Source: Thermothelomyces thermophilus ATCC 42464 (Eukaryota > Ascomycota > Sordariomycetes > Sordariales > Chaetomiaceae). Taken from it: 64,000 bases of DNA. The DNA lies in assembly GCF_000226095.1 (NCBI RefSeq), contig NC_016472.1, positions 6,324,001-6,388,000 on the forward strand. The letters run 5' to 3'. Below are positions 52,113 to 63,878 of this stretch, in pieces. Numbering within the stretch: position 1 is the stretch's first letter; the number at the start of each line of letters is the position of its first letter. Below the pieces are notes generated by a model, which saw only the letters and a list, made by a program, of their open reading frames with translations, was not told the origin of the DNA and ran no database searches. Position numbers and translations under genes: made by a program.

Positions 52113-52584
52113 TTACCAGCTGGCCTTCTTGACGCCCGGCAAGTTGCCAGCGAGCGCCTGTAACCGGAAGTTGTACTGCCAAATTGTTAGCTCGTCAAAA
52201 CTCCCCTCCGTATGTGGTGTCTCCTCACTCTTGACATCTTGAAATCTCTGAAAATACCCCTCCCCTTTCCGCCGAGGATACACCGGTTCCGGATCTGGGT
52301 CGGGCGCGTGTAGCAGTGCATCTGCGTCAGCTGCAGCTGCGCGGTCGCGCGGGTGCGAGCGGGAAGGGTCGTGTTGCGGACAATGTAGCGGAGGGCTTGC
52401 CTGTGGAGCGGTAAATGTACGTCAGCAGTCCGTTCAAGTACCGCGTCGGCGCGCGAATTCAGATTGAGCCCCGTTACCTCTCCGCTTCGGCGGCCTCGAA
52501 GGCCTTTCGCTTCGAGTGGTCGCGGATGACCCTGATGTTGGTGAAGCACCCGAGGTCGAGCTTCTTTGCCCTGAACATAGACAT
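52113..52584 (-). CDS. MRP2: Mitochondrial small-subunit ribosomal protein uS14m
   Basis: 113 residues in three exons: 52584-52478, 52400-52229 and 52175-52113, with introns of 77 and 53 bases. The protein begins MSMFRAKKLDLG and carries the S14 family core (LRYIVRNTTLPARTRA, QMHCYTRPTQI, RCILGGKGRGIFRDFKMSR). It ends in the conserved tail NLPGVKKASW. Length matches yeast Mrp2 (115). It lacks the zinc-binding Cys set found in some bacterial S14 forms, as is usual for mitochondrial ones. Exon 3 is only 21 codons including stop and would be missed without the tail match. It lies 286 bases from the convergent lipoyl synthase stop. Confidence 0.95.
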
Positions 52585-54137
52585 CTTTGCAATTGTCCGT
52601 CTAATGACTGGCGTGAAATTGCCTGTGCACGGAGAGGTTCTCGGCCTCTTGGGGCGTCGTCGTCTTTGGCTCTGCGGCGAGGACGTCTTGCGTTGTGGTT
52701 CGATGTCACGATTCTGCCGGGCGGTGTAGGGGAATTTCGTCCGCGCCAGCAACTGGCCATCCGAGGAGGAAGTCCGTGCACAAGTGACAGCTGCAATATG
52801 CACAGACCAGCAACATCTGTATGTACAGTTGTGATCCGTACAAGAGCGATGGTGTGTACAATAGAGGAAGTTGTATATGTTGGTTGCTCTCGTTCTCTCT
52901 TGTTCTCTAGTTACCCCTGCCCCTGACTATATTAAAATTAGTAACTCTCTTTTTTCATGAATCCACGAAACCATCAGATTAGCGCTATTATGATCAAGTA
53001 GATTTTTGGCTCGAATGATCAGCTCATCGAGCTTGATCGAAGATGAGCCTCACCATCTCCCTGGTACTCACTGCCTCTGGGTGACGAGAAGCGTGGTTCT
53101 TGGTTGCAGTCTTGAGTTTTGTTTTGGATGTAGAGAGAAGAGGTCGCAATTTGGCAGCGTGATCTAATCTGAACTCAGCAGCGGCTCGTGTCAAAATACA
53201 ACATATAGGTGCAATTGCTGGAAGCAGCAATTGCGGCGTTGCTTTTGCGTTTCACATCTTGTGCAATGTCTGGAGCTTCCATCTGGGGTGCAACTTGCTT
53301 GTCTATGTCTCCGGGGAGGCTTCCATGTATGGAAGGCATAGTCTGCCCAATTTTCTGGGCTCTTCCTGAGTTACTTCCGGCCAGTCAGTCAACGGCTCCC
53401 TGGTAAGCATGATATTCACGCCCTATGCCTATGAGCAGCCGAATCCCGGTAATAACAGCCGGTAGTTCTCAGCTGAGAACAGAACAGAACCCGTGAATAA
53501 AGGTTGACCACTTCATGACACGCGTGGGGTTATCATAGTGAGTTCTTTAAATTGTAATTCTCCTTGAAAAGGGCGCCAAGTCGAGTCAAATGGTTGAGTA
53601 TTGAAGTAGCAGCAATATACACTGATAATATGATGCTAGCGTGGTGGTTAACAATGGAAAGGTTCGCGGACTCAAAGAAGCCGACACCAAGTTGCTATCC
53701 CATGGCAGCGCTTTAATTCCGGTTGTCTTGTTTTCCTGTCTTAGTTGTTCTTTCCCGAAAGCTGCCTTCTCTTCCATTTCTCCGATTAATTGCTCAGACT
53801 TGCAAGAAGAAACACAATCAATGGCCCTCAACAAACTTAGCAAAGCCCCAGCTTTTGTGCTGCACATGTTTGCAATCTCGTTGCCCGTTTGCATTCCACT
53901 CCTTGTTGAGTGGCTTGATCCTGCTTTTCCGCAAACATACATTCCTCTCTCGGCACCTTTCTGCGTATACCCGAGCCGATATGCGCACTTGCTTCTGGTT
54001 TCTTGAAGTTCTTGCTGATTACCGGATCCTCATCAGTCCCTGGCTCGTTATTCCGCCGCAGGTTATTTTACTCCTCCTACACGGAAATTGCAACTTTCGG
54101 ATCTCGAGTACGTTGTCGTCGAACTGACTGGCTGGCC
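52585..54137. other. Divergent promoter region between uS14m and the Arb2-domain gene
   Basis: No supported gene. Open frames at about 53586-53942 (-) and 53641-54006 (+) overlap and show no motif. The stretch from about 52900 to 53700 is more A/T-rich than the flanking genes. Confidence 0.55.
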
Positions 54138-55774
54138 ATGTTTCGCCGACGCTGGTCGGGTCTTCCAGCAGACCCGGTCTTCCCATCAGACTTCAGAGAG
54201 CTTGGGTACGTTCTCTGTTTTCGCTTAATTACTGACAATGAAGCCACTCGCTGTGCTAATCAAGATTCCTTTCAAAGGTACTTTATCAACGACGTCGACG
54301 AGATCCGCTCCATCGAGAACCCTGACTACTACTTCAAGTACTACCTGACCAAGAACGAGCGCTGGAACGAGCGCCAGCGCTTCGCCTTCAACCGTATTCC
54401 TTCCTCTCTGCTATTCCCACGCGCGGGAGTCCCTCTTCATTCCACTAACAGCCCTCAACAGAAGCGGTCCGCAGAGAGATTCACACCCGCCTCGACGCCC
54501 AAAACTTCACCACCATCCCCCTCCCGCTCGGCACGCCCCCCACGGACCCGCACGTCCCGATCCGCACGACCCCGGACCTCGCCGCCGCAAGCCGCGTGGT
54601 GCTGCTCTTCGGCGAGTCGTGCCAGCCGCTCGGCGTGCTCGCGCACCGCGTGATCGGCGGCAGGGGCGGCATCACGCGGGGATCGGTGCTGGGCCTCGTC
54701 GCGGCGCTCCGCGCCCAGCCGTCCTCGGCCGCTGACCCATCGCCGCCGGGCGTCCTGCTGGCCAACGCCGGCGAGCTGTGGTGGTGGCCCGAGGGCCGGT
54801 GCGGGCTGACGCCGGTGGACAGGCACCGCGTGCCGATGGCGAGCGCCGTGCACCTCGGGAGGTATCACGATCCGAAGGTGAACGAGGTGGCGGGGAACGG
54901 AACGGCCGGGGAGCATGTGAGAGGGGTGTTCGATGCTACCTTGAGGGGGGAACTGGTCGATGAGAAGGCCAAAGTGGATGTCATTGCCGTGGGCGATACG
55001 GCGGAGGAAGTAGTTAACTACCTGGACGATGACGAGGTTTGGGAAGTCGCTGGCGACAGGCTGAGCTGTATGGTGGTGCTGGGAGGGTGCTACAGCTCTA
55101 AGAAATTCAAGTGTGAAGGTTTCAAGAGGTTCGTGGCAGAGGTATGTTTTTCCTTCCTTTACAGGGATGGAAAAGATACTAACTCAGCACAGCGCGCCCG
55201 CGCCTATATCATCCACCACGCGCATCTCGACACTCCCGTTGCCGGCCCCGAAGGCAGCCCTGACACGGCGGGGTTCACCTCGTACGGCTGCCCGGTCTTC
55301 AGCGCGGGCCCAGCCAAGGAGACTGAAACCATGCTGATTGAGGCTCAGTCGGCCGTGCTCAAGTGGATGCAGGAGGTCGCTATGGAAGGAACGGCGTACA
55401 AAAACGCGGTCGTCAAAATCTTCGGGGACAACGATAGCGGTGCCACCGCCGAGGAGTCCAATTCGTGGTGGGGTGTGACGGAGGAGGGCTGCAACGCGGT
55501 GGACGAGACGGAAGCGCGGAAAGATGCCATAGGCGTGCGCGGTAATAACAAGAGTGAGGCGAGGGTTCAGACGAAGGACACCGACCGGGCCAAGGGTAAG
55601 GCCGAGGACAATACCGGCGAAGTCCGCCATAACGCAGAGGGCTCCGGGGCCAACCTCGAGGACGTGCCGAACAGAGGGGTAGCAGCACGGCCTGTGAGGA
55701 ACGGTGCGGCAGGCGCTCGTGATGTCGAGGATCATGACGATAAGGTGAAGACCAGCGACGGCCCTGACGCCTAA
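54138..55774 (+). CDS. Arb2-domain protein
   Basis: A 481-residue member of the family named for fission yeast Arb2, a partner of Argonaute in siRNA maturation; the same fold occurs at the C terminus of class II histone deacetylases. Exons: 54138-54205, 54278-54393, 54462-55141 and 55193-55774. N terminus MFRRRWSGLPADPVFPSDFR is followed by GYFINDVDEIRSIENPDYYF, both typical of fungal members. The core has an alpha/beta-hydrolase-like pattern (VVLLFGESCQPLGVLAHRVI, GVLLANAGELWWWPEGR, VDVIAVGDTAEEVVNYL). The last intron is 51 bases, a multiple of three with no stop, so retention would add 17 residues. The C-terminal 100 residues are polar, repetitive in Glu, Asp and Lys, and likely disordered. 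A role in RNA silencing or heterochromatin is family inference only. Confidence 0.82.
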
Positions 55775-56220
55775 GACCTGAAGTAATTGCTGGAGGACAT
55801 CAGGGATCTGAAAGTCCAGCACTAGGCGGACGGCAGAGCGCCAGGTGAGATGATTTGCCAATTTTACCTGGCCCGTCGATGATGGATGCACTGCAGTGTA
55901 TTCCGAGTTGAGCAGTCTTGCAACTTTTTGGGGACTCGCCGGCATACCATACAGCTTGCAGGGAGACACTCAATCTGAGGTTAATTTTCCCCGGATGTAA
56001 TCCATGCGTGTGTGGTGTACTCAATATGGGGCCCGTCCGTCCTATGCCACAACATTACTACTCGTCAAAGCCAATTTTTGTACAATACAAGTTGCACCAC
56101 CGACCCAAACACACATATCCATACATTGAATGCAAGAGCATCTCGGTCATCCTTGCTTCTCCTTTCTCCGCTATACTTGAGATAGGAGGCAGTGACGCAC
56201 CCGGCCAACATCATCTGATA
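55775..56220. other. Tail-to-tail spacer
   Basis: A 446-base spacer between the Arb2-domain gene (+) and the TPR gene (-). Nothing supported. Confidence 0.7.
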
Positions 56221-57987
56221 TCAGGCCTGGAAGAAGGAGAGAATCCCCCGCGGCGGCGGCTTGAGATCCTCCAACAGCTCCCTGACCCTCCTCTGCCTCT
56301 CCTCGATGACTTTCTCCTCGGCCGCCCAGCGATCCACCTCCTCCACCCTGGCGACACCTTGGCCCCACAACCCGCCGAACCAGCCGCCGCCGGCCCCGGT
56401 ACCCTTCTTCTGCCTCTTCTCCTTCTCCTCCTCCTCCTCCCTGGCGAGCTTCCGCACCATGGCGGCCCAGTTGCCCAGGCCGGTGGCGAGGCACTCGCGG
56501 CAGGCGGCGCGCGCGGGGCTGTCCCGCGTGGCCTTTTGCGGCAGCTGGTGCAGCTGCTCCTCGGCGACGTCGACGGCCTCGCGCGTCCAGCCGAGGCCCT
56601 CCTCGCGGCTGCCGGGGGAGGAGGCGTACAAGATCTCGCCGATGTGCAGGCTCAGGGCGGCTTCCTGGCAGAGGTCGAGGGCGTCGCGGGTGGGCGGGGC
56701 GGTGCCGTCTGGCGGGGGTGGGGGGTAAGGGGGCGGCGCGAGGAATGCCGTGAGGGTGGACCAGATGCCTGCTGATCGGGCCCCGGCGGGCTTGTTGCCG
56801 TTGCCGTTGCCGTTGTTGTTGTTGTTGTTGTTATTGTTGCTGTTCAGGGCAGCGGTTATGGAGTTCGAGGAGGACGAGGAGTGGGCCGTGGGCGGCGGGA
56901 GGCTGCGGCGGGCTTTGAGGATGGAGACGAGGATGGGCAGGGCGGAGTCGAGGGCACCCTGGCGGGCGCGGAAGGTGGCGTAGGCTGTGAGAGCGTTGAG
57001 GAGGTTCTCGGAAGGGAGACCGGCGGCTTCGCTGAGGGTCCAGGTCTTCTTGTCGAGGGGCTCGGCGGGCAGGCCTGGCCGCTCGGAGGCCGCGAGGTTC
57101 ACGGCATCCTCGAGGATGACGCTGGCCGGGCCGTTGATGCCTTTGTACTCCAGCCAGGAACCGTAAGCCAGGCCGGCCTCGATCTTTTGACGATTTGTGA
57201 ACCCGGGGGTGGACAGGATGCGCAGGTAGATGGCATCAGGGGACTCGAACCGCAGCTCGCAGTCCTCCTCGCGCGGCGCGCCCTTGAAGCCCGGCGGGAG
57301 TGGCTTGGGGAAGGGATTTGACGGCCCGATCATGGTTCCCGGAGGAAAGACAATATTCCTGGACTTATCGAGCACCCAACCGTCCATGTGCTCAGCTGCC
57401 TTGGCATATCCCATCATGGCCTCGTAGTATCCTCTCCTCCACTCCTCCGACTTTGCCGTCACATCCTTGGTCCCGGGGGGGTACTCGTGCGGAGCATCCT
57501 TTACGCCCTGCCCGTCAATGTTGGGATCCTCAAGCCGCTTGACCGTGGTCTCAAACCACCAGGCAACCTGCTGCCAGTCTGTGATTTTTCCCGGCGAAGG
57601 CTCGAACCTCGCGCAGTTGCCGCCACGGAAGTCCATGCGCGTCCGGAAGGTCCACTCGTGGGGCGTGGGATACCTGCGCTCGAGGCGCTCCTGGACGATG
57701 GCGAACCAGGCGGCGAGCAGAGAGAAGCCGGCAATCCATATGTACCCCGTGTACTTGATGCCCGTCTTGATCTCGTACTTGAGTTGCGCCTTGCGCTCGG
57801 TGGTGAGGTAGCGGACACGCCCACTGCGGGAACTCGTGACGGACAGAAAGGGCAGCTGGGGCCGGCCGCGGAGATGGGTGCGAAGGGCGGTACTATGCGT
57901 AAAGGTGCGTTGCAGCTTCCGGGACGGCACGAGGCGAAGGAGAAGGAGGCGTCGCATCATGGAGTCCCGGCGCAGAGATTGCTGCAT
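56221..57987 (-). CDS. Mgr3-like mitochondrial inner-membrane TPR protein
   Basis: A single open frame of 588 residues. The N terminus is basic and Arg/Leu-rich (MQQSLRRDSMMRRLLLLRLV), a mitochondrial presequence. After RVRYLTTERKAQLKYEIKTG there is one membrane span at residues 79-98 (YTGYIWIAGFSLLAAWFAIV). Helical tetratricopeptide-like repeats follow (for example EEWRRGYYEAMMGYAKAAEH and IEAGLAYGSWLEYKG). This layout fits the yeast Mgr3 adaptor of the i-AAA protease Yme1, which I judge the best match by memory of the family. An Asn/Gly run at about residue 390-410 comes from a GTT repeat on the plus strand (about 56810-56839). Start: the first in-frame ATG, at 57987; a GTG seven codons upstream is in frame. 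Confidence 0.72.
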   Translation of the reverse strand: MQQSLRRDSMMRRLLLLRLVPSRKLQRTFTHSTALRTHLRGRPQLPFLSVTSSRSGRVRYLTTERKAQLKYEIKTGIKYTGYIWIAGFSLLAAWFAIVQERLERRYPTPHEWTFRTRMDFRGGNCARFEPSPGKITDWQQVAWWFETTVKRLEDPNIDGQGVKDAPHEYPPGTKDVTAKSEEWRRGYYEAMMGYAKAAEHMDGWVLDKSRNIVFPPGTMIGPSNPFPKPLPPGFKGAPREEDCELRFESPDAIYLRILSTPGFTNRQKIEAGLAYGSWLEYKGINGPASVILEDAVNLAASERPGLPAEPLDKKTWTLSEAAGLPSENLLNALTAYATFRARQGALDSALPILVSILKARRSLPPPTAHSSSSSNSITAALNSNNNNNNNNNGNGNGNKPAGARSAGIWSTLTAFLAPPPYPPPPPDGTAPPTRDALDLCQEAALSLHIGEILYASSPGSREEGLGWTREAVDVAEEQLHQLPQKATRDSPARAACRECLATGLGNWAAMVRKLAREEEEEKEKRQKKGTGAGGGWFGGLWGQGVARVEEVDRWAAEEKVIEERQRRVRELLEDLKPPPRGILSFFQA

Positions 57988-59081
57988 CTTTGGGGGGGCA
58001 GTCCGCACGGTTTGGTCGATTAAAGTAACGTGATGACAACAGTCTCCCGATGGGATTGGGAACCGGTTGCCGCGGCTCAGCGCATGTCCGGCTTGTGGTA
58101 TTGTTGTTGTAGACGTCTAAATCAGCAAGTTATCTTGAACTGAGACAGCTGTATAGTTTTCGTAGGCCCCTCCAAGAGCGGGACAATGGGCGATGACGAG
58201 GGAGTGCGAGAACGTGCGTGCGCTTTCTCGCTGCGGAGCTCGCGTGTGATTGATAAAAAAGCGGGCCCCAATGGACTGGGGGGCCCCCCCCCCACCAAGC
58301 AGACAAGCAGCCGCCAAGGGTTGCTGTGTGCGGGAAGCTTTGGCCGTTTAGTGGACCCCACGCCGCATCGGCCGACCGACCATGCGGCGGGAGTGACTCC
58401 GTTGTGGAGTATAAGAAATACGGAATACAGTACGGAGTAATCCGTATCCGTACTCCGTAGAGGAACTGTGCCGCAACTTCATCGCAACCTTACGGAGGCT
58501 GTTTCGGCCAGGCCCGACCTCCGGGCCGTTTCCGGCCCGGCCACTAACAATCTCGGGTGAGAACGACAGCCAAACTTGTTACCACCAGAAAGCGGCCTCG
58601 AATCCGGCCGTCAACCCTTGAAACTAAGCTCCAACCAGACGCCGGACCTCGCGATGCTTCGTGTCACGATGAGCCCGGTCGCCCGGCCGCCCGGCCGCCG
58701 TCGCTCGGCAGATTCCCTACTTCGTCCTGTCGACCTGGGGGTGACCGACGAGAGAGAGGGTTTGAAAAGGTAGCGGCATCCCGTCGACGGCCCGCTCCCG
58801 AGCGGTTACCCTCGTCTTCGATTGCCCTTGTGCTACCATTGCTCCGGCTTGCACATATATATGTACATGATCCGACCAAACACGGAACCGGAAAAGGAAC
58901 AGGAAACTCTCGCCCTGTCGCCTATTCCCACCCTGTTCACTCGATCTCACCACTTGACGGCGCGACTGGACCCGTCCGGAGCCATATTTCCTCTAGATAA
59001 TACTCGAGGGCGAGACGAACGGGGCAGGGTCTCTTTGCTAGCAACGTCTTAGACCAAATTTTGGTTGGTTGGCTGGCTGGA
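57988..59081. other. Divergent promoter region with paired TACGGAGTA motifs
   Basis: Between divergent starts. Contains TACGGAGTA at 58431-58439 and its inverse TACTCCGTA at 58451-58459, separated by 11 bases that include TCCGTATCCG. G7/C10 runs lie at about 58280-58296. No gene seen. Confidence 0.6.
58431..58459. promoter_or_regulatory. Inverted pair of TACGGAGTA motifs
   Basis: TACGGAGTA (58431-58439) and TACTCCGTA (58451-58459) face each other with TCCGTATCCG between. The pair lies in the divergent region between the Mgr3-like and membrane-protein genes. This motif recurs across the window, always between genes. Whether it binds a factor is unknown. Confidence 0.4.
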
Positions 59082-60192
59082 ATGACCACCTTCATAGACG
59101 GATGGACTTCGAAGCCCTTTCCCAAACTCGCCTTTTCCGCTGGCGGCGTTCTGGCACTCGCCGACTTGCAGACCATTGCACAACGCACCGCCATCGCCGG
59201 CGGGGCGAGCTGGTTTGATGCGCTTGTGCTCGCCCCTGGCATCCACTACCAGCAGGCAGCCGACGAGTTGTTTCGTAAGGGCGGCGCCGTGGCGATTACC
59301 GACGTTGTCGACGAGTTTCGCGGATCACCCGTGACCTTCGAGCTCAAGAACGCCGCCATTGCCCACTACATCCAGCAGGTTGCCAAGCCCGGCATGACGG
59401 TGACACTCGACGTCGGCCGTGTCGTGGCTGCCAAGGGCCGATACAAGCTGAGCCGTTCCAACAGCGGTCTCCACGCCACGGCCTGGAGGGACACGGTGAA
59501 GCCGGACACCGGATGGCTGTCACACGCCCTGTACCTGACGACTCCCTTCATCACCGTCGTTTCGATTGCGCTCGTTGTGATTTTCAAAGACTGTGGGATC
59601 CCTCCTCCTCTCCCCATCTTCCCCCCCACCCCCCCCCCTACGGGGACACGCCCTAGTCTATCGATATATATATATACAGACCAGTCACTAACGTACGGGA
59701 ATATGACCAACAAACCAACCGAAAAGGGTGGACACTCTTATCCATCGTGGCCCTGATGACCTCCCGCATCCTTAACATCTGGGTGATCAAGAGGCGGGCA
59801 TCCCATACAGACAACTCCAAAGATTCCCCTCAGACCCCTCAGAGCCCTCAGACCCCACAGAGCCCGCCCTCGCACACGTCGAACACGGCCCGCGGCCCCG
59901 GGGAGAACTCGGGCAGGTCCAATCGCCCAGGTCGCTTGTCTTTTTCGGAAACCCGCCAACGGTTATGTCATTGCTTCCTCCGCGTAGCTGACTTTGAGCG
60001 CAAGGCCATGGTGCACCTGCGCGGAAAGAAAAACGACCTCCGCGACGCCATCTCCAAACAGTGGTAAGTCATGTCCCCAATCCCCCTGGCCCCTCCCAAG
60101 CTGCTACCCTTCCTTTCCTCTCACCTTCCCTTCCTACATCCGATCCAAGACCACGAAAAGAAAAGCTACCGCACCGTAGCTATCCAAGTTCG

Positions 60193-60223
<31 letters not shown>

Positions 60224-60757
60224 TTCCTTTGTCTGATTTGTTTGTTGTTTTTGTCACATGTCTTTTCTGGGGATACCAGGCTCCGCCGAAAGACGCAGGT
60301 CGAGGACTTCCTCGAGGGCGCCGCCAAGCTGCTGGTCTACCTGGTCGCCGCCCTGTCCGGCAACATGACCCAGGTCGGCTCCATGATCATGATGGCGCTG
60401 CTGCTGACCTCGGCCGCCCTGCTGGCGCTGAGCAACGCCAAGGCCAGCAAGATGGTCGTCAACGGCGTCGCCGTCGAGGTCGCCGAGAGCCAGCCCAACC
60501 CGGCCACGCCTGCCGCGGAGGTGCTCGGCGGATCGAACAACGCTGCGGCAGGCAGGCCAGCCCCTCCGGCGCCGCCTGCCGCTCATTCCCGTCCTCCAGA
60601 TCGTCGTGTTGTGAGGGTCGCGCCGGACACTTCGAGTAGTGCTACTAGCGGTTACCAGGGCCCGGCGCGGCAGAACCGCTCGAGGCCGGTCGTGGATAGA
60701 GTCGGGGTAAATCCCGAAAGTCAAGCAGAGATGGGGTATGGCGGGCCGGCAAATTAG
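59082..60757 (+). CDS. Hypothetical membrane protein
   Basis: A 441-residue protein in three exons: 59082-59592, 59727-60063 and 60280-60757. The first join restores VVIFKDWWTLLSIVALMTSR, a continuous hydrophobic helical hairpin; its donor is GTGGGA, weaker than most here. The second (216-base) intron contains a (ATT)n tract at 60193-60222. At least three membrane segments can be seen: around residues 155-172, 175-188, and a pair near 300-345 (AKLLVYLVAALSGN and MIMMALLLTSAALLALSNA). Between them lies a Pro/Gln/Ser-rich loop with PQTPQSPQTPQSP, then a conserved-looking block (FERKAMVHLRGKKNDLRDAI, WLRRKTQVEDFLEGAAKLL). The C-terminal 90 residues are Ala/Pro/Arg-rich and disordered. I recognise the layout as a fungal-type protein but know no function. 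Confidence 0.75.
60193..60222. repeat. (ATT)10 microsatellite in an intron
   Basis: Ten ATT units inside intron 2 of the hypothetical membrane-protein gene. Likely polymorphic between strains. Confidence 0.9.
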
Positions 60758-61791
60758 CCGGACAACCCTGCATAATGGTCCCATTCTTATGTGTGTGCCC
60801 GGCGGTGAATGAGTCTGTTGGGAGAAGGAGCTCAGTTCTCGAGTCGAGGCCAAGGTGAGCAGGAAGAAAACGGGTTGAACGAACAGTCGTAGAGCATAGA
60901 GGCCGCGCCATGAATCGTTTGCTTTTCTTGTTTTGGTTTGTTTTTGCTTTGCCTGGGATGCAAACTCTTTTCGCGTGGCGTTCATGCAGAGCAAATAATA
61001 TTGATGGATAGATTAAGGACTGGGCTAGAAGAGGACCGATTCCCACTCTCTCGCATGCGCACCTTTTATCGTCTGCCTAACGGATGCCCGAGTACGCACC
61101 AAGACCGTCAGCGACGGAGTGTAACAAGCCATTGAAACGAGGGGACAGCTCGTTGTGCGAGCCAAACGCGTGTTAATCTCGCGGAGACTCTCTGCTGCCC
61201 GCGAGTGTGGGAGAGAAAGTCCCGAGGGAGAACATGATGGAGTTCAGGGGGTTGGAATGGGACTCAATCAAAGGCCGATTTGGACCAACTCCAACACTTC
61301 CTCCGACGTAGTGGCTACGTTTCTAAACTTACTCAAACCATAGAGGGATACAATCAAGGCTCGCTGATGTCGTCTCGGCGAGTTTGCGGCTCCCATCATT
61401 CCTTACCGCGACTGGGGTCGAGCGGGGGAGCGGTTTGCGGTTTAACCCCGGCGGCAATAGCAGCTGCTGTAGGAGGTTATGTAGCTCTCACCTTATGACC
61501 TCGCAGCGGTTTTGACTCGGGGTCATTCGCTGAAACATTGTCGAGCGATCAAGGCGGTCAAACAACTGCATGAGTCGTTTGGGAAGAATTGTCTTCTACT
61601 TGCAATGCTTTGAGGCACCGCCTCGAGGCGGAGAAGAAGAAGAGGATCCCTGTCGTGTCTATTTCTTCGGCTTTATGGAGTATCTTTAGCAACGCACTCT
61701 ATGTGTTTGGCGTGCCCCTTATATGAGCTGCGAGCCCACTTCTTGATGCGCATTCCCTATCTTTACGACACTGTGCGAGAGCTGCGCTGAC
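60758..61791. other. Tail-to-tail spacer
   Basis: About 1 kb between the membrane-protein gene (+) and IPI3 (-). No gene supported; short frames only. Confidence 0.6.
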
Positions 61792-63190
61792 TTAACGGCT
61801 GGACTTTGCCTCGACATAACGTTGGAGAGTTTGTTTTTGTAGCGCCTTCTGTTCGTTGATGATTTCCCACAGCTCTTCGTTCTGCTTCCGCAATTCTTGT
61901 TCGGTGGCAGACTCGGCGGCCGGCTGATTGAACGCTGCTATCGCGTTCTCCATGGCCTGGTTTGGAAACCCTGAGGCATTGAGCAGCGAGTCAAACCCGG
62001 TTTCGGAGCCAGGATACGACTCAAATTGCACCGCGAGGGCGTAAGTGCGCTCGGCTTGGGATGGTTTGATGATATTTACCGTCTTGGTCGGCCTCTCCGC
62101 CGGGAAGGGGGAGATAAACAAGACATTTGTGACGGCGGCGTTAAGGTTGGCCAGTTCAACGGGCGACTTGTTTTCCGCAACATCCCACCGCATTATCTGG
62201 CCCTTGGGGTGCCCCGTGAGCAGCATCGTACCGTCATAGCTCCAGCTCAGGCAGGAAGCAGGCCCAACATCGGGCTGCGTCGCACCAAAGGGCGAGGAGA
62301 TCTGGACGACTGTCGTGGCTTCCTCGGCCCCTGGTCCCAAGAGAGGCTTTTCGGAAAAGACCTCGGTGACATAGAGAGACCCATCGTCGCAGGAGACGCA
62401 GATGGCTCTGGAGGACGGGTCGAGAGACAGGCAAAGGGGAGAGCTGGGGAAAAGAAGCGTTCGCAGGGCATCGCCGGTCTGATAATTCCAGATTATGCAT
62501 GACTTGTCCTTGCTCGCAGAAACACAGAAATTTGTGTCGCTGCTGACGCTCGGGCTCACGGAAAGGCCGGTGATGGCAGCCCTGTGGTTGGAGAGGCTCC
62601 GTTGCGGTTGGTGCTCGGCCGCAGAGTCGAGCTCCAGAAGCTGAAGCAGCGACCACACGTGAATATCCGAGTCGTCGGAACCCGTAAGAACATGGTATGG
62701 CGTTGCAGCAACGCACGAGACCGCCTGGACGTGGCGCGCCGGGGTCGATACCAGTCGGCCAGTGCACGTCTGTGGCCATTGTTAGCCGACCACGACAGCC
62801 CGAAAGTGGTTAACGTGTCTCTTGGGAAAAAGCGAGAAAAAAAAATCATCTCACCTCCCAAAGCATGAGGCGGCCTTCTGTAGTGCCTAGTATCAGGACA
62901 TCCCCGGCTAGGGTCAAGCATCGTATCCTTTCGGGAAAGGCCACAAATGCCTCCTGATTCCCACGGAGCCTAGAGTAGACATGCACGTAGGCCTTTTCAT
63001 GCTGCGCGGCAAAGACGTGAGTCTCGCTGACAGCAAGGCCGTTTACAGGACTTGAGCTCTTCTTGAAAGTCGATTTGACCGAGTATGTGGGGCTGAGGGA
63101 GTGGAAGTAGATGCCGACATCTTTGGCGATGGCGGTGTTGGAGGATAGAGGGGCTCCGCAGATCGCAGAAACGAATTCCTCCGAGAGCAT
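61792..63190 (-). CDS. IPI3: Pre-rRNA-processing WD40 protein Ipi3 (Rix1 complex)
   Basis: A WD40-propeller subunit of the Rix1-Ipi1-Ipi3 complex (human WDR18), needed for ITS2 processing and late 60S maturation in the nucleolus and nucleoplasm. 437 residues; exons 63190-62855 and 62769-61792 (85-base intron, phase 0). N terminus MLSEEFVSAICGAPLSS is typical. Blade motifs include LILGTTEGRLMLWE, LTGSDDSDIHVWSLLQLLEL, FCVSASKDKSCIIWNYQTGD and LLTGHPKGQIMRWD. The C terminus forms a coiled coil (ELRKQNEELWEIINEQKALQ), as expected for the family. Essential in yeast. Its promoter faces the window's right edge. Confidence 0.92.
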
Positions 63191-63839
63191 GATTGCCGTT
63201 TGCCTCTCCGCCTCAAGTGCTCACCAGTGAGCTCAACTTCCTCTCTCTGATTAGTGTACGTCTTCCCCCCGGGAGATGTCTGTCCAGCGCAGACGGACTG
63301 ATCAATCGAGTGTGCAATCGGTGGAATGAGCCGCAGCCAATCAGGAGCGACCGGCGGCTTTTCCAGACTTGTCTTTGTTTCTGAGAGATTCAGACCCACG
63401 GCTGCCCCAGCTGGGATTCCGGCCGATGGACGCAGACGGCAGACGGTTTCACAACCACCAAGTGTTGTAGTGAGACAGAGTGTGCCTTGTGCGTGTCGAA
63501 GTGGGTAAGGGAGGAGCCACGTTTAGATAAAGTGGGAATGGTCTAAACAGCGTGGTGTGGCTTCCAGGGGAAAGAGGGTTGTGTGAAAAATTCAAGGTCG
63601 AGGCCGCAGCTGCTGTTGCTTCATTCATCGATATTTTGTGAAAAAAAAGAAGCTGCGACTTTCCTTTTTCTGCTCCCCAGCGCTCATGATTGGTTGCACG
63701 AAAGCTTTGATGTTTGAGGTGGGTCAAATAGGTGGCCCGTCGATCCCCGTCTCAGCCGCAGGGCGATTTCCCCGCCCCGCAGACAGTTCCCCGATCGGCC
63801 CTGCGGGTGGATCCAAAACCGGTTAAGCTTTCACTCGTT

Positions 63840-63878
<39 letters not shown>

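Noticed and set aside
63841-63878. Poly(T) tract as a reverse-strand retroelement tail
   Set aside because: No element body or duplication is visible beside it.
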